From Conus ventricosus (taxonomy: Eukaryota > Mollusca > Gastropoda > Neogastropoda > Conidae), in the NCBI GenBank assembly GCA_018398815.1, contig CM031620.1, positions 61,074,444 to 61,138,443 of the forward strand: a stretch of DNA of 64,000 nucleotides, in the 5' to 3' direction. The notes under the pieces were generated by a model, which worked only from the letters and a program-made list of their open reading frames with translations, was not told the origin of the DNA and searched no databases. Position numbers and translations under genes: made by a program. Shown here piece after piece: positions 34,641-45,500 of this stretch. How positions within the stretch are numbered: position 1 is the first letter of the stretch; every line of letters begins with the position of its first letter.

Positions 34641-35142
34641 AGTACTTGTATAGCGCCTATCCTCGGCTAGAGACCAAGCTCTAAGCGCTTTACAATCCAC
34701 ACTGTTTACACAACGGGCTGCCTACCTGGGTAGTGCCGACTGAAGAGCTGCCAGCTGGCGCTTCATCCAGTCGTTTCCCGTGTCATCCAGTCCATTTAGT
34801 TCAATATCGTTCACTCAATTTCCTTACTTCCTTCATTCTTTCCATTTCTCGCAGGGTGCATGCTATGTGTAAGTGTCATCCATGCCAACGGCCAAACTGG
34901 CCTTCTCTTCCAAAAGTTGGTGATGGGATTTTCCGTGTGTGCAAAATGTTATGCGTGCGTTCACACACGGAACTCGGTTTATAGTCTCATTCGAAGGACT
35001 GTATAGGAAATGGAGTCGGAACCAATGTTAACTCCGAGGGAAAAATCCCCCTGTAGCAAAACGGCCCGGCGGAGATTTGAACCCGCAACCCCAGGATCAG
35101 CAAGATGAGTCTGGCGTTCTAACACTGAGCTTTTCGGCCTCT
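34641..35142 (-). mobile_element. Full-length tRNA-derived SINE, copy 3
   Basis: On the minus strand the element begins near 35,142 with a tRNA-like head: AAAGCTCAGTGTTAGAACGC resembles an A box region and GGGTTCAAATC (complement of 35,074-35,084) a B box, the internal RNA polymerase III promoter. A body of about 350 bases follows, and the tail ends GGCGCTATACAAGTACT at 34,641, next to an ATT microsatellite. Copies at 8,393, 9,328 and 56,449 share parts of it. It is not a functional tRNA gene: the cloverleaf is incomplete. Confidence 0.8.
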
Positions 35143-35144
35143 GG

Positions 35145-35625
35145 AATGAGAGAGAGAGAGACAGAGAGAGAGAGAGAGAACTAAATGCATTACAAACAAA
35201 TCACAGCGCCCTCATGCACGGTGGCACTGACAGACAACACGACACGGCGTGACACCACACGGGGAAAGAACTCCTCGATTGTTAAATATGGCGCTCGGCG
35301 TGGGGCCGGGTGAGATCCGTCAGCCATCATTAGTCACGATCTTGAACGATTTTATTTCGATTTTACTTGCCGGATATATACAACATTCACGTGGTGTGTG
35401 TTGAAGGTGATTTGCACTTATAACTAGAAAGAAGATGAATTAGAAACTGGACCAATTAAGTTTTTCGTCTTGCTCATTACTCTTTCAACTCTTTCCTTGT
35501 TCATCTCAGTCCAAACGCTCCTCTTTTCCCGTTCTTAAAATCATCATCAGTCAAACGTAGCTCCATTTTCGCTTGGAGTGCCTTAAGTTGAGTGCTTGCT
35601 CGTGATTTTTTTAAAAATTTTTAAT
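35145..35625. other. Unique sequence upstream of the CRE-like array
   Basis: A (GA)n run to about 35,180, then ordinary unique sequence that could hold promoter or upstream exons of the neuropeptide gene. I can mark no start site. Confidence 0.4.
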
Positions 35626-35704
35626 CATGTCCACGTTGCTGCACGCGACGTGTACCACAGTCAGCTGTGAAACCCAAGACACGTCTGTGGACTGCACGGC
35701 CGTG

Positions 35705-35950
35705 ACTGTGTGTTTCAGGAAGAAGCATGACGTCACCCATGACTGTGTTTCAGGAAGAAGCATGACGTCACCCATGATTGTGTTTAAGGAAGAAGCATGG
35801 CGTCACCCATGACTTGTTTCAGGCAGAAGCAGCATGACATCACCCATGACTTGTGTGTTTAGGGCAGAAGCAGCATGACGTCACCCATGACTTGTGTGTT
35901 TCGGGCAGAAGCAGCACGACGTCACCCATGCCTGTTGTGTGTTTCAGGCA
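35705..35950 (+). promoter_or_regulatory. Six tandem units each with a CRE-like TGACGTCA site
   Basis: Units of about 35-45 bases read TGTGTTTCAGGAAGAAGCA, then TGACGTCACCCATGACT. The palindromic cAMP-response element TGACGTCA is intact at 35,728-35,735, 35,763-35,770 and 35,876-35,883. It is changed by one base at 35,798 (TGGCGTCA), 35,835 (TGACATCA) and 35,917 (CGACGTCA). A seventh, diverged unit runs into the exon and supplies the TTTCAG and ATG of the neuropeptide precursor. CREB-type factors are known to drive neuropeptide genes through such sites. Here the array could act as promoter, intronic enhancer or a set of duplicated splice acceptors (TTTCAG|G). The motif is seen; function is inferred. 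Confidence 0.6.
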
Positions 35951-35955
35951 GAAAC

Positions 35956-36280
35956 ATGACAACAGCCGTGACCGTGTGCTGCGCCTGCTGTGCTCTGCTT
36001 GCTGAGCCGGCCGGCCCTGGGCCAGGACGTGGACCTGGACTGCGTGTCGGACTGCTCTCAGTACGGCGTGTCCCTTCTGCTCCTGCCAGGCGCTGGGCGA
36101 GGACCTGTCCGCTGCGCTCTTCAAGCGAGGGGGCGCCTTCCCCTTCCGCTACGGCAAGCGGGACGACAAGCGGCAGATGCCCTTCCGCTACGGCAAGCGG
36201 TCCTGGAAAAAACGTCAGTTCCGGTACGGGAAGAGAATGGCCGCCACCGACAGCTTCGGCTTCATCCCTCACAGTGCAAG
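35956..36280 (+). CDS. FRYamide-type neuropeptide precursor exon (partial, two apparent frameshifts)
   Basis: The exon begins with ATG at 35,956 (MTTAVTVCCACCALL, a signal-peptide-like start), shifts frame near 35,975-35,990 to VLCLLSRPALG then QDVDLDCVSDC, and shifts again near 36,068 to CPFCSCQALGEDL. From 36,120 a clean frame gives FKR-GGAFPFRYGKR, then DDKR-QMPFRYGKR, then SWKKR-QFRYGKR and MAATDSFGFIPHSA. Glycine plus dibasic sites predict amidated GGAFPFRY, QMPFRY and QFRY peptides, two with amino-terminal Gln able to cyclise. The exon ends in AG|GTATGG at 36,280. Secreted, regulated-pathway signalling peptides would be the role. The FRYamide ends recall LFRFamide/sNPF-like and other RFamide-related molluscan peptides, but I cannot assign the family; the cysteine-containing amino region is unusual for those. 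The frameshifts look like assembly errors because both sides stay coding. Confidence 0.7.
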
Positions 36281-36284
36281 GTAT

Positions 36285-36310
36285 GGGGGGGGGGGGGGGG
36301 GGGGGGGGGG
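36285..36310 (+). repeat. Poly(G) tract beside the splice donor
   Basis: Twenty-six G residues start four bases after the GT of the presumed donor at 36,281. G runs near donors can act as intronic splicing enhancers. A further GT run and G9 tract follow to about 36,360. Confidence 0.85.
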
Positions 36311-36419
36311 CTTGAATCGGCTGGATTAGGATGTGTGTGTGTGTGTGTGTGGGGGGGGGGTGTATGGATGCCTGGCTTTGTTACGTTGTTGGTTTTGCGG
36401 TGGTGGAGGGTATTGTGGG

Positions 36420-37730
36420 GGTTGTTGCGTGTGTGTGTGTTGGTTGGAGGGGGGTTTGGTGGGCGATGAGTTGGCTGCCTTGTGGAGTAGTTGTCGGTTG
36501 GGAGTGTTGGTTTGCTGAGTGAGCTGTTGGTTGGATGGTCGTTCAGGTCACTGGTTGGCTGGTTGAAGGATTGATTTTGGACGCTCAGGCCAGGAGAGTT
36601 CAAATTTATCAGAAGACAACAATCCAGACAGGCCAACGGGACAATCATTAATTTTCCTGGCGATTTTTGTGGGATTCTGTTCAAACTAATTTTGTGTGTG
36701 TGGTTTTTTTTTTTTTTTTTTTTGCTCGTTTGTGTAAGCTTCTGAACTTAATACATTTTCTTGTCTTCAGTTCCATAGAACTAGGACACATTGCTGGATA
36801 GGGTCATTCGTCAAACCTCGATAGTAGTGTTGGTCGTGTTGGTCAGTTGCTTGCTGCAGGCAGGGGGTCACCTGGCCCTAGCGACATTATGCCTGGGTCC
36901 TTTACTGACCACGCATTTGTCGCTGACCGTTGGACCAGTTTCGGTACCGGTGGGCATGTGTACATCACGTGACTCGTCAGTGGACAATGACAGTCTGCGA
37001 TGGTTTGGTGCCACAGAACAAACCGTAAGTAACACCTTTATTTTGTGTTTTCTGTTGTGAGGCTGGAACGTGAACGCGCTGCGCCCACAGCCTCAAGCAG
37101 TGAACTGCAGTGTTTCACTTCCTCCGTCTTCCCCCAGTTCTGGCTTCTGTTCTCGTTGTGCATGTACGTTTTTCTTCATGTATCGGCGAGGGGTTTCTGA
37201 TCGAACGGTAACGGGTACAGCTTCCTTGTTGTCTTGAGTTCTATGACGTGCGCTGAGTGCACTCTGCACTGGGGACCCAGAGTGCTGTCTCCTCCAAAGA
37301 CTGGCTGTCGGTCGCCACTGGAGGTTCCGCGACAATGGGAGGGAAGGGGGGCGGAACGGGGGGGGGGGGGGGGAGAGCAGGGGAATGATGGAAGTGGGAC
37401 GATAGGGAGATAGAGGGGACGCAGCCAGTAAGATTCAAACCATATACCTGGGGTTCTGTGGCTTCCAAGTCGAGTCGATTAACCACCGCGCCGCCTGTCC
37501 CCGATCTATGGAGGACACATGACAGCAGAGAAAAGGTAACGGGCGGATGGAGAGACGGAGGAGGACGAAAGGTGGCGGGGCAGGAGAGACCTATGAAGAC
37601 GGACACAACACGTAATGTCGGCACAAAACTGGCCGTAGCCAGGGCACAAACATCACGACAGACTGGAGTGTTTCAGCAACAACTGGGGACCACACGCTCC
37701 CCACCCCCACTCTCTACCCCTTCCCTCGGC
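36420..37730. other. Intron-like sequence after the neuropeptide exon
   Basis: GTTGGTTGG-rich stretch to 36,570, a T run at about 36,703-36,723, and a good splice donor, ACCGTAAGTAAC, at about 37,022-37,033. An in-frame QFRY at about 36,930 in one frame is not followed by an amidation signal and may be chance. A G run lies at 37,359-37,373. No second exon is demonstrated. Confidence 0.4.
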
Positions 37731-38240
37731 GCGCGCGCACACAAAAACCACTGTCGCACGCACACACATGCACGTACGCACGCGCGCACACACACACACA
37801 CACACAGGTGCGCGCGCGAATGCACGTAGGTATGCATACACTTTTTTACGCACGCACGCACGCACTCAGCACACACTCGCGCATCTCTCACTCACTCGCG
37901 CACACACACACACATACACACACTGACTCACTTTTTTACGCACGCACTCAGCACACACTCGCGCACTCTCTCTCACACACACGCACACACGTGGATAGAC
38001 GTTAAATTGAAGAACACCGACTCGCTCACTAGCTCACTCATACACATGATGCATACACACAATTGCATACGTATACGTACTCATACGCGCGCGCGCGCAC
38101 AAACGCACACGCACATGCACGCACGCTCGCGCGAGTTCACATACTCATGTACACACGCACACGCCCCCTTCCATCCTCCCCGCTCCCCCCCTCTCTCTCT
38201 CACTCTCTCTCTCTCCTACGCAACAGAGGAGAGAGAGAGA
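37725..38240. repeat. Compound CA/CG and CT/GA microsatellite block
   Basis: Extended CACGCA and GCGCGC blocks with a duplicated segment (CACTTTTTTACGCACGCAC at about 37,837 and 37,930), then (CT)n and (GA)n to 38,256. Confidence 0.85.
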
Positions 38241-38344
38241 GAGAGAGGGGGGGGGGGGAGAGGACGACAGAGATGAAGAAAATAAGATTTGCAGAAAACA
38301 GATTAACGACCGCAGCTATGACTAGGACTAAGAAAAGCATCACC

Positions 38345-38455
38345 TACAAATAGCACCACCAGCTGCAGCAGCAGCAGCAGCAACAACAACAATACCACCA
38401 CCACCACCAAGAACAACCACCACCACCACCACCACCTCCACCACTTCAGCACAGT
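38345..38455. repeat. CAG/CAA/CCA trinucleotide cluster
   Basis: CAGCAGCAGCAG, CAACAACAAC and CCACCACCACC tracts in succession. Confidence 0.85.
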
Positions 38456-38654
38456 GACCCAGAAAAAGGCTTCCCCCCGCCTTTCCCCAGCTGACGTGGG
38501 CAGACTGGTGTCTGGTGATGCCAGACCCTCTGCAGCCGCCAGGTGTGGCGTGCACATTACCACAAATGACAAAGGTAAACGGTCACCACACAATAACGGC
38601 GACAGACGATAGAGGAGAACGTTGATCTGCAACTGAGAAATCGGGCAGATGACC

Positions 38655-39915
38655 AGAAAATAGGTAAGCAGGTTGGTAGGCTAGGTAGGCAGGTGCGATC
38701 AACGGACGGGGTACATGGGTAGGTAGGTAGCTAGCTAGATAGGTAGGTAGATCAATACAGTACAGATCCGTAGGTGGATAAGTAGCCAGCTAGATAAGTC
38801 GATCGAGACAGGTTCATGAATAGGTAGGTAGGTAGGTAGATTTGTGCAGGTTCAGGGTAGATAGGTAGATAAGTAGGTAGGTAGATCTGTACAGTTCATG
38901 GGTAGATAGGTAGGTAGGTAGTTGGGTACACCAGCACGGATTGACGGATGTGTAGGTAGGTAGCTCAATACAGATTCACGGATAGATAGGTACGTAGATC
39001 AATGCACACTGACAGGTAGGTAGGTATGTGGTATGGTAGGTAGCTCAATACAGATTCACGGATAGATAGGTACGTAGATCAATGCACACTGATAGGTAGG
39101 TAGGTATGTGGTATGGTAGGTAGCTCAATACAGATTCACGGATAGATAGGTACGTAGATCAATGCAGACTGATAGGTAGGTGGGTATGTGGTATGGTAGG
39201 TAGCTCAATACAGATTCACGGATAGATAGGTACGTAGATCAATGCACACTGATAGGTAGGTGGGTATGTGGTATGGTAGGTAGCTCAATACAGATTCACG
39301 GATAGATAGGTACGTAGATCAATGCACACTGATAGGTAGGTAGGTATGTGGTATGGTGGGTTTAGCTCAATACAGATTCACGGATAGATAGGTACGTAGA
39401 TCAATGCACACTGATAGGTAGGTAGGTATGTGGTATGGTAGGTAGCTCAATACAGATTCACGGATAGATAGGTACGTAGATCAATGCACACTGATTGGTA
39501 GGTAGGTATGTGGTATGGTAGGTAGCTCAATACAGATTCACGAATAGATAGGTACGTAGATCAATGCACACTGATAGGTAGGTAGGTATGTGGTATGGTA
39601 GGTAGCTCAATACAGATTCACGGATAGATAGGTACGTAGATCAATGCACACTGATAGGTAGGTAGGTATGTGGTATGGTAGGTAGCTCAATACAGATTCA
39701 CGGATAGATAGGTACGTAGATCAATGCACACTGATAGGGTGGTATGGTAGGTAGCTCAATACAGATTCACGGATAGATAGGTACGTAGATCAATGCACAC
39801 TGATAGGTAGGTATGTGGTATGGTAGGTAGCTCAATACAGATTCACGGATAGATAGGTACGTAGATCAATGCACACTGATAGGTAGGTAGGTATGGTAGG
39901 TAGAGCAATACAGCG
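38655..39915. repeat. GTAG-rich array maturing into an 80-bp tandem repeat, about 12 copies
   Basis: From 38,655 to 38,950 loose GTAGGTAG/GATA sequence predominates. From about 38,956 an 80-bp unit (AGCTCAATACAGATTCACGG, ATAGATAGGTACGTAGATCA, ATGCACACTG, GGTAGGTAGGTATGTGGTAT) repeats regularly, with shortened copies at 39,735 and 39,810. It appears to have grown out of the simple tetranucleotide. Confidence 0.92.
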
Positions 39916-39937
39916 TCACGGCTAGGTAGTAACACGC

Positions 39938-39976
<39 letters not shown>

Positions 39977-40290
39977 ACGCACACACACACACACACAGCA
40001 TGCTTTCCTTTAGTTTGGTAAGGTATGAGGTGTGTGTGTACTCGCGTTCATGCATGCGTGCACTCGTAAGTGCGTACATAGTGTGTGTTTGTGTGTGTGT
40101 GTGCGCGTTCATGCATGCACTCGTAAGTGCATACATGGTGTGTGCGCGCGCGCATGCACGTGTGCACCGCACACGCGAACCAAGTGCTCGCGAGGGCGTG
40201 CTTGTATGTGCGTGCATGCGTGTGTTTGTATATGCACTTTGTGTCTGTGTGGATGTATGTGCACAATAGAGAGAGAGAGAGAGAGGGGGG
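39938..40290. repeat. CA and GT microsatellites in opposite senses, ending in (GA)n and G run
   Basis: CA blocks (39,938-39,998), then GT/GTGC blocks (40,030-40,260) with a duplicated GCGTTCATGCATGCACTCGT phrase, then (GA)n and G10 to about 40,297. Confidence 0.85.
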
Positions 40291-40299
40291 GGGGGGCGT

Positions 40300-40740
40300 C
40301 AGAATATTACATATGTCCAAAGCGAAAAACGCATATGAGAGAGATTTTGACCAAAGTCCAAAGCGAAAAACGCTCATTCAAAATGCCGTTTAACTTCGCG
40401 TGCAAAAGAAGACGCGAGCTCAAGATTGGTAGAGAATCAAGACACTCCGCGGCAATCGCAACGACAAACAGTTTCAAGGAACAGAATGTAAGGAAGGCTG
40501 TAGGACCATCATGAACAGGAACGTTTAAACAAAAAGATCTACAATAATGAGAAAGTAAGTCAGTGGATGAGCAAAAATGAAGAGATACATAAAGAATTGA
40601 AAGCATCGGAAGATTTTGTAACTCGTCGCAGTCGCACAAATCCGGTTGAAGGAAAACGTGGTGCAGACTAATGGCTGGTAGATTGGTTCCAAGTATTTTC
40701 AGTCTGTCCCTACTTCAGGGGTAACCTCGGCCATCTTCCA
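40300..40740. other. Unique sequence, no gene seen
   Basis: An 18-base phrase, GTCCAAAGCGAAAAACGC, occurs twice (about 40,316 and 40,356). Otherwise featureless. Confidence 0.5.
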
Positions 40741-40754
40741 GCGCCAGATAACTG

Positions 40755-41060
40755 CTGCTAACTGTATCAAAGGCTGAATGAGGACATCAGTTGACTGTAT
40801 CAAAGGCTTAATGCGGCTATCAAATTGACTGTATCAAAGGCTTAATGAGGATATCCAATCAATCGTTTCTGCAAATTCTTGCCCCTCCCCCTCTCTCTGT
40901 CTCCTTTGATTTGGTCTCTCTGTCTCCTTTGATTTGGTCTCTCTCTGTCTCCTTTGATTTGGTATCTTTCTCTGTCTCCTTTGATTTGGTCTTTTTCTCT
41001 CTGTCTCCTTTGATTTGGTCTTTCTCTCTCTGTCTCCCTTTTATTTGGTCTTTTTCCAGT
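40755..41060. repeat. Two short tandem repeats (about 37 bp x3; about 26 bp x6)
   Basis: GACTGTATCAAAGGCTTAAT units at 40,755-40,850, then TCTGTCTCCTTTGATTTGGT units at 40,895-41,055. Confidence 0.85.
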
Positions 41061-42397
41061 GTTCAGGTCACCCAGCAGATGTCTGGCTTCAGTTCATGTT
41101 GCCGTCGTTGCTACAAGCACACGCTTCCTACACACTCTCCGTTTGGCTGCACCTTCCATTCTCTACTGTATTGTACTGTGTTGTATTCCATTGCATCGGA
41201 GAATAACTTCTTTGTCACAAAAATTCCGTATGGGAAATTGGCAGTGACCTCCCCTGGAATAGCGCCTTGTCTTGGTCCTGTGGCCAACCATAGAGTGTTT
41301 CCACATGCCTCTGACGTCTTTTATCAATCAGAATGGATTTATGTGCCAACGTTACAAGGCCAGCTCCTTTGTAAAACTTTCATTTCGGGAATAGTCTGGG
41401 TTTTTTTTTTTCTCTACAACTCCTAATTTTCAGTTTCATAATTATGTTGTGTGGTACAGCTGGTTGGGCGGAACAGATTTCATACATATTGTTATCGAGT
41501 CTGAAGTGACGTTATGGCACGTTACAGTTTTCTTACTTTATAAGAATTGGTTGTAATAGTTTTCTTTAGTCTGGTTGTTTTTTTCCATAAATGATTGAAA
41601 GTTATCAATATGATAAGTATCATGAATGACAATATCACTGTACTCACCATGACGTAAGACTGAGAAGCCATGATGATTCCCACATCTTCTGAGGCGTCCT
41701 CAACACCGCGCCATCCGTCCTGAACAGGAGCGGAGGAGATCCGTCTCTGCACGCCTCTTCTCTCGTGATTCCACGCCATACTGTTTACATTGATTTCCCA
41801 CCCCCCCCCCCCCCCCCACACCACCACCACCCCTCACGCTCTGTTGCTGTTGTAGCAGTGTTATACATTGTCCGCATCTTCCCCTCTGCCAGTCATGGGT
41901 TGATTACATTTCGCCTGGGATTCCACGGGGCCAGAAACTTCCGGATGCCGCCCCGGCCGAAGTGGGGGGCGGGGGGGGGGGGGGGGAAGGGTCATAGAGG
42001 TGAGTGAGAGAGAGAGAGGAGGGGTTGACAGGGATTGCGTGGTGTAAACCTGGGTCTGTGTTCATATCAATAGTTGATGTGGGTGTGAAAAGTCCACACC
42101 ATGTTTAATTTATCCAAAGAGGGGGTGGGGAGGGGGGGGGGTGCCGCTTTCCGTTTCTCACGTACTTCCGGTATGCTAGCGCGCGCGCCACTCCATCGCG
42201 TGCGAGCGTCAGTGATGCATTGAAAACATGGGCAGCTTACATTGTGAATCAAAGGGAAAACGGGCGGGGCGGGTTTATACCTGCATTACCGTGGTTTTTC
42301 AGGTGCAGCCTCTAAAGGTAGCCTTTCCTATCGGACCCATGGGGAACGGCACGTAATGGCGCCTGGCTCGCTAGAAATTGTTCGTGTTACTCTCGTC

Positions 42398-42400
<3 letters not shown>
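41060..42400. other. Unique sequence with C/G tracts, no gene seen
   Basis: C tract at about 41,800-41,817, CCACCACC after it, G tracts near 41,966-41,987 and 42,130-42,140. No supported exon. Confidence 0.5.
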
Positions 42401-42430
<30 letters not shown>

Positions 42431-42520
42431 TGTGTGTGTGAGCGCGAGATCTTCCATACAGGCTTACACAATGATGAAAACCATACAGGCTTACACAATG
42501 ATGAAACCAAGTCAGATTCC
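42400..42520. repeat. (GT)n microsatellite and 27-bp duplication
   Basis: GT units 42,401-42,440, then ATACAGGCTTACACAATGAT repeated in tandem (42,456-42,510). Confidence 0.85.
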
Positions 42521-42761
42521 AGCTCGAGCTGTTTGCACGCTGTGCACAATGCGGAAGTTTAGAAACTGACGCCTTTCTGCCTTCAAAGATGCTGCTGCCG
42601 CTGCTGCTGTTGTTGATGGTGGTAATAGTGGTGGGGTGGTCAAGTCCTAACCTAAAGCTACGTGTCATGTCGGTGACGTCACTTTGACGCCTTCTTCCGG
42701 CTCCAGTCGACGCAAACCATCCCGCCTTTGCCCGATCTTTAGGCCTGAGAAGACATTGTCC

Positions 42762-42762
<1 letters not shown>

Positions 42763-42798
<36 letters not shown>
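42763..42798 (+). repeat. Poly(C) tract of 36
   Basis: An uninterrupted run of 36 C residues. Confidence 0.95.
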
Positions 42799-42829
42799 AG
42801 GTCACTTCGCTGGTGTTCAGTGGTACCTG

Positions 42830-44760
42830 TTCTGATAGACCCTACGCAGGAGGACACCGCCCGGTTTTTTTTTGTTTTTTGTTTGTTTTTTTAGCTCCTT
42901 GTGACGGGGCTCCGACGCTCCCCCTCGTTATTAAAATATGATTTTTCATATTCAGGGATGCAGGGGGTTATAGACAGAAGTATTTACGCTTTCACAACCA
43001 AAATGCGCTCTCGCATAGGCACACGCACTCTGTCACTCACATCGGGCCCGCACAAAGGTGACGGGAAACCAGTAACATTTCATAGAAAATAATCAACTTT
43101 TATTCAACTTGACTCCGAGCCCCACCCGTCCACTAACACAACACAACTATCTGTATCATACAACAATGTAAGCAGCATACAGACAATTTCTAAATCGCAT
43201 CCCCTGTTCTTCAGTTATTCTTACTTAGCCAGGAAAGACAATATTCCACTATTCAGTTTGCACACTTATAACTTATGAGCAAATAAAGCGTTCATAACTT
43301 GCCAGCATTCCTTGGTTGACCGTTTCTCTCATCACACTGTGCGACCACGAGCTGAAGCTGCCACACTGTTGTGTCCTCCCGATTGGCCAAATCCAGTTGG
43401 GGACACTGGCAACGTAGCTTGAGTCGCACCCTCACACCGAGTCTCCCGGACTCCACCGTACTTCGCCCTCTCCACGGAAAGGGCTCCTGTCGGCCTCTCC
43501 CACAGGTCTTCTCTGCTGCAAACACCCACCGTTGTCTGGCAGCTCCCTGTCTAGGCTCCAACAGGCAGACTACGTCTTGCTGTCGACCGTCCCCACACGG
43601 GAGACAATTCTTCCGTCGTCGGCTCGAGGCTACAGCAACCTCCACTGTCTTACGTCCCCACCCAGGAGACACCCGAGGCGACAGCTAACCTCTGCTTCAC
43701 GCTGTATTTTCTTGAGCCCTCAGCAAGACGGGCGAGTTCACCTTCCCATAAGTGAGTCGCCAGTTCCTGGCTTTCCAAGCACCTTATATTCATTCTCAAA
43801 CAAGAGAGAACCCGAGTTTAACTGGCTCAACCAATGGAATCATTGGCACACACCACATCACACGATTTGTACCAATCAATCCCTAAGTTATTTTTATTCC
43901 ACAATGGAATTCGCAAGTCGCGCTACACATACACACACACACCACAGCTGCTTGCGCCAACAAAGACTTGGGCACCCAGTGGTTAATGCATAACCTCCTA
44001 TTCAAACTCATGTTCGATTCCCCCAAGCTACCCATTGAACTAACAGCCTGGACCTCTCTACCAGCCATGACTGATGCTTCGAGTATTTACTACCTCTATA
44101 GACACCAAGGCGCAAACCACTCAATTGGCCGCAGCCTTCCATTCATTCCTCAGAACAAGGACGACTGAATGGTCGCTGTACTCTGCCTGCAGGCTGACGG
44201 TCGCCTACCCGTGACGGTCACCTGACACGATCGCCTTCCCTTCAGGCCCACTGGAGAACCCAGTGAATAGCCAGCCAGTGGTCAGACTGGACACTCCTCT
44301 ACCCAGGACCGGCAGGTCGCAACTACTTGTCCCTATCCTCGGACATGCGAAACACTTCCCAGTAGCTCTCCCTCCTTCAGTATGCGACTCGGGGTATTCC
44401 CCCCCGGTGATGCCTGAATTCACACACTTGAAGAACCCAAGGACTTGCTCTCAACAACAGCAAACTACCTTAATTTGCCTAAATGCTCGAGAACATTCGG
44501 CCGACTCATGACACTCCTACAGCCAACAGTAATTGCTCAGTCGCAGACCTGACACCTCCTGGTCAGGGAGAGCAGGTGCCGCGTCCTTGAAGCGGCAGTG
44601 CCCCACGAGTTTAAGCTGTCAGAGACTGTTCACTCCCTCTCCGCGGAACTGTTCAGGGGGAGGAGACGTTTGTGGGGTCAGCCAGCGGTCTGCCTACAAT
44701 GCCCACTGTCAGAAAAGATGAGGTCTGTGACTGCGTGACTTCAGAAAAATGGCGCGCAAT
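42830..44760. other. Unique sequence of even composition; no assignable gene
   Basis: Nearly 2 kb with few simple repeats, unlike its surroundings. Minus-strand AATAAA signals (complement TTTATT near 43,098) and open frames of up to 153 codons exist on both strands in the 43.3-44.0 kb part, but none shows a family motif or clear splice sites. It could be an unrecognised exon region, an LTR or simply unique DNA. Confidence 0.4.
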
Positions 44761-44879
44761 CGTCACCTTCTTTTGTCTCCACGTTGGGTCGGATCGTTTT
44801 TGTAAAAGAACACGGAAAAAAAAAAACACAAAAAACCAATCTCCATAACCACCTCCCCTTGCCCCCTCCCCGCACTCCC

Positions 44880-45330
44880 CCCCCCCCCCCCCCCCCCCCC
44901 CCCTGCCCCCTCCCGCACTCCAGTCTTTTCATCTTTCTTTCCAGTCTTTCCCTCTTTCTCCAGTTTGTTTGCTCTTTCTTTCTCCAGTCTTTCCCTCTTC
45001 ATGTCTTTCTCCAGTCTTTTGCTCTTTCTGTCTTTCTCCAGTCTTTTGCTCTTTCTGTCTTTCTCCAGTCTTTTGCTCTTTCTGTCTTTCTCCAGTCTTT
45101 CCCTCTTCATGTCTTTCTCCAGTCTTTCCATCTTCATGTCTTTCTCCAGTCTTTTGCTCTTTCTGTCTTTCTCCAGTCTTTCCCTCTTCATGTCTTTCTC
45201 CAGTCTTTCCATCTTCATGTCTTTCTCCAGTCTTTTGCTCTTTCTGTCTTTCTCCAGTCTTTCCATCTTTCTGTCTTGCTGTCTTTTTATTTGACTTTCT
45301 CCAGTCTTGTCCTCTGTCTTTGATTTTTCA
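44880..45330. repeat. Poly(C) tract and CTTT-rich 27-bp minisatellite (left of gap)
   Basis: C tract 44,878-44,903. Then about 14 units of TTTCTCCAGTCTTTCC(A/C)TCTTTCTGTC or the variant with TCTTTTGCTC or TTCATG. The alternation of variants suggests a higher-order pattern. Confidence 0.9.
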
Positions 45331-45480
45331 AGCGTTGCCTGATCGTCCTTTTCTAGTTTCCTTCCGACTCTTCTTCACCGACTCCGATAACTCCATGGAG
45401 CGTAATTTGGGGAGATGGGGAGGCACAGTGTAGTGATCACAAATGTTAAACGGATAGATCACAGAAAGGGGGGCCCCCTG
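45240..45480 (+). repeat. Left copy of a duplicated gap flank
   Basis: The segment containing GACTTTCTCCAGTCTTGTCC, GATTTTTCAAGCGTTGCCTG and CTCCATGGAGCGTAATTTGG is repeated at 47,160-47,345 with only a few small differences, mostly indels. Confidence 0.85.
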
Positions 45481-45500
45481 GGTAAGATCGAACACAGAAG

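Noticed and set aside
35050..35142. Possible tRNA gene (B-box GGGTTCAAATC on the minus strand)
   Set aside because: No complete cloverleaf or acceptor stem; it is the head of a SINE whose body follows. The same applies at 56,733-56,795.
36925..37023. Second neuropeptide exon with a QFRY motif before the donor at about 37,024
   Set aside because: QFRY is followed by Arg-Trp, not Gly plus a dibasic site, and a stop lies just upstream in that frame; likely chance.
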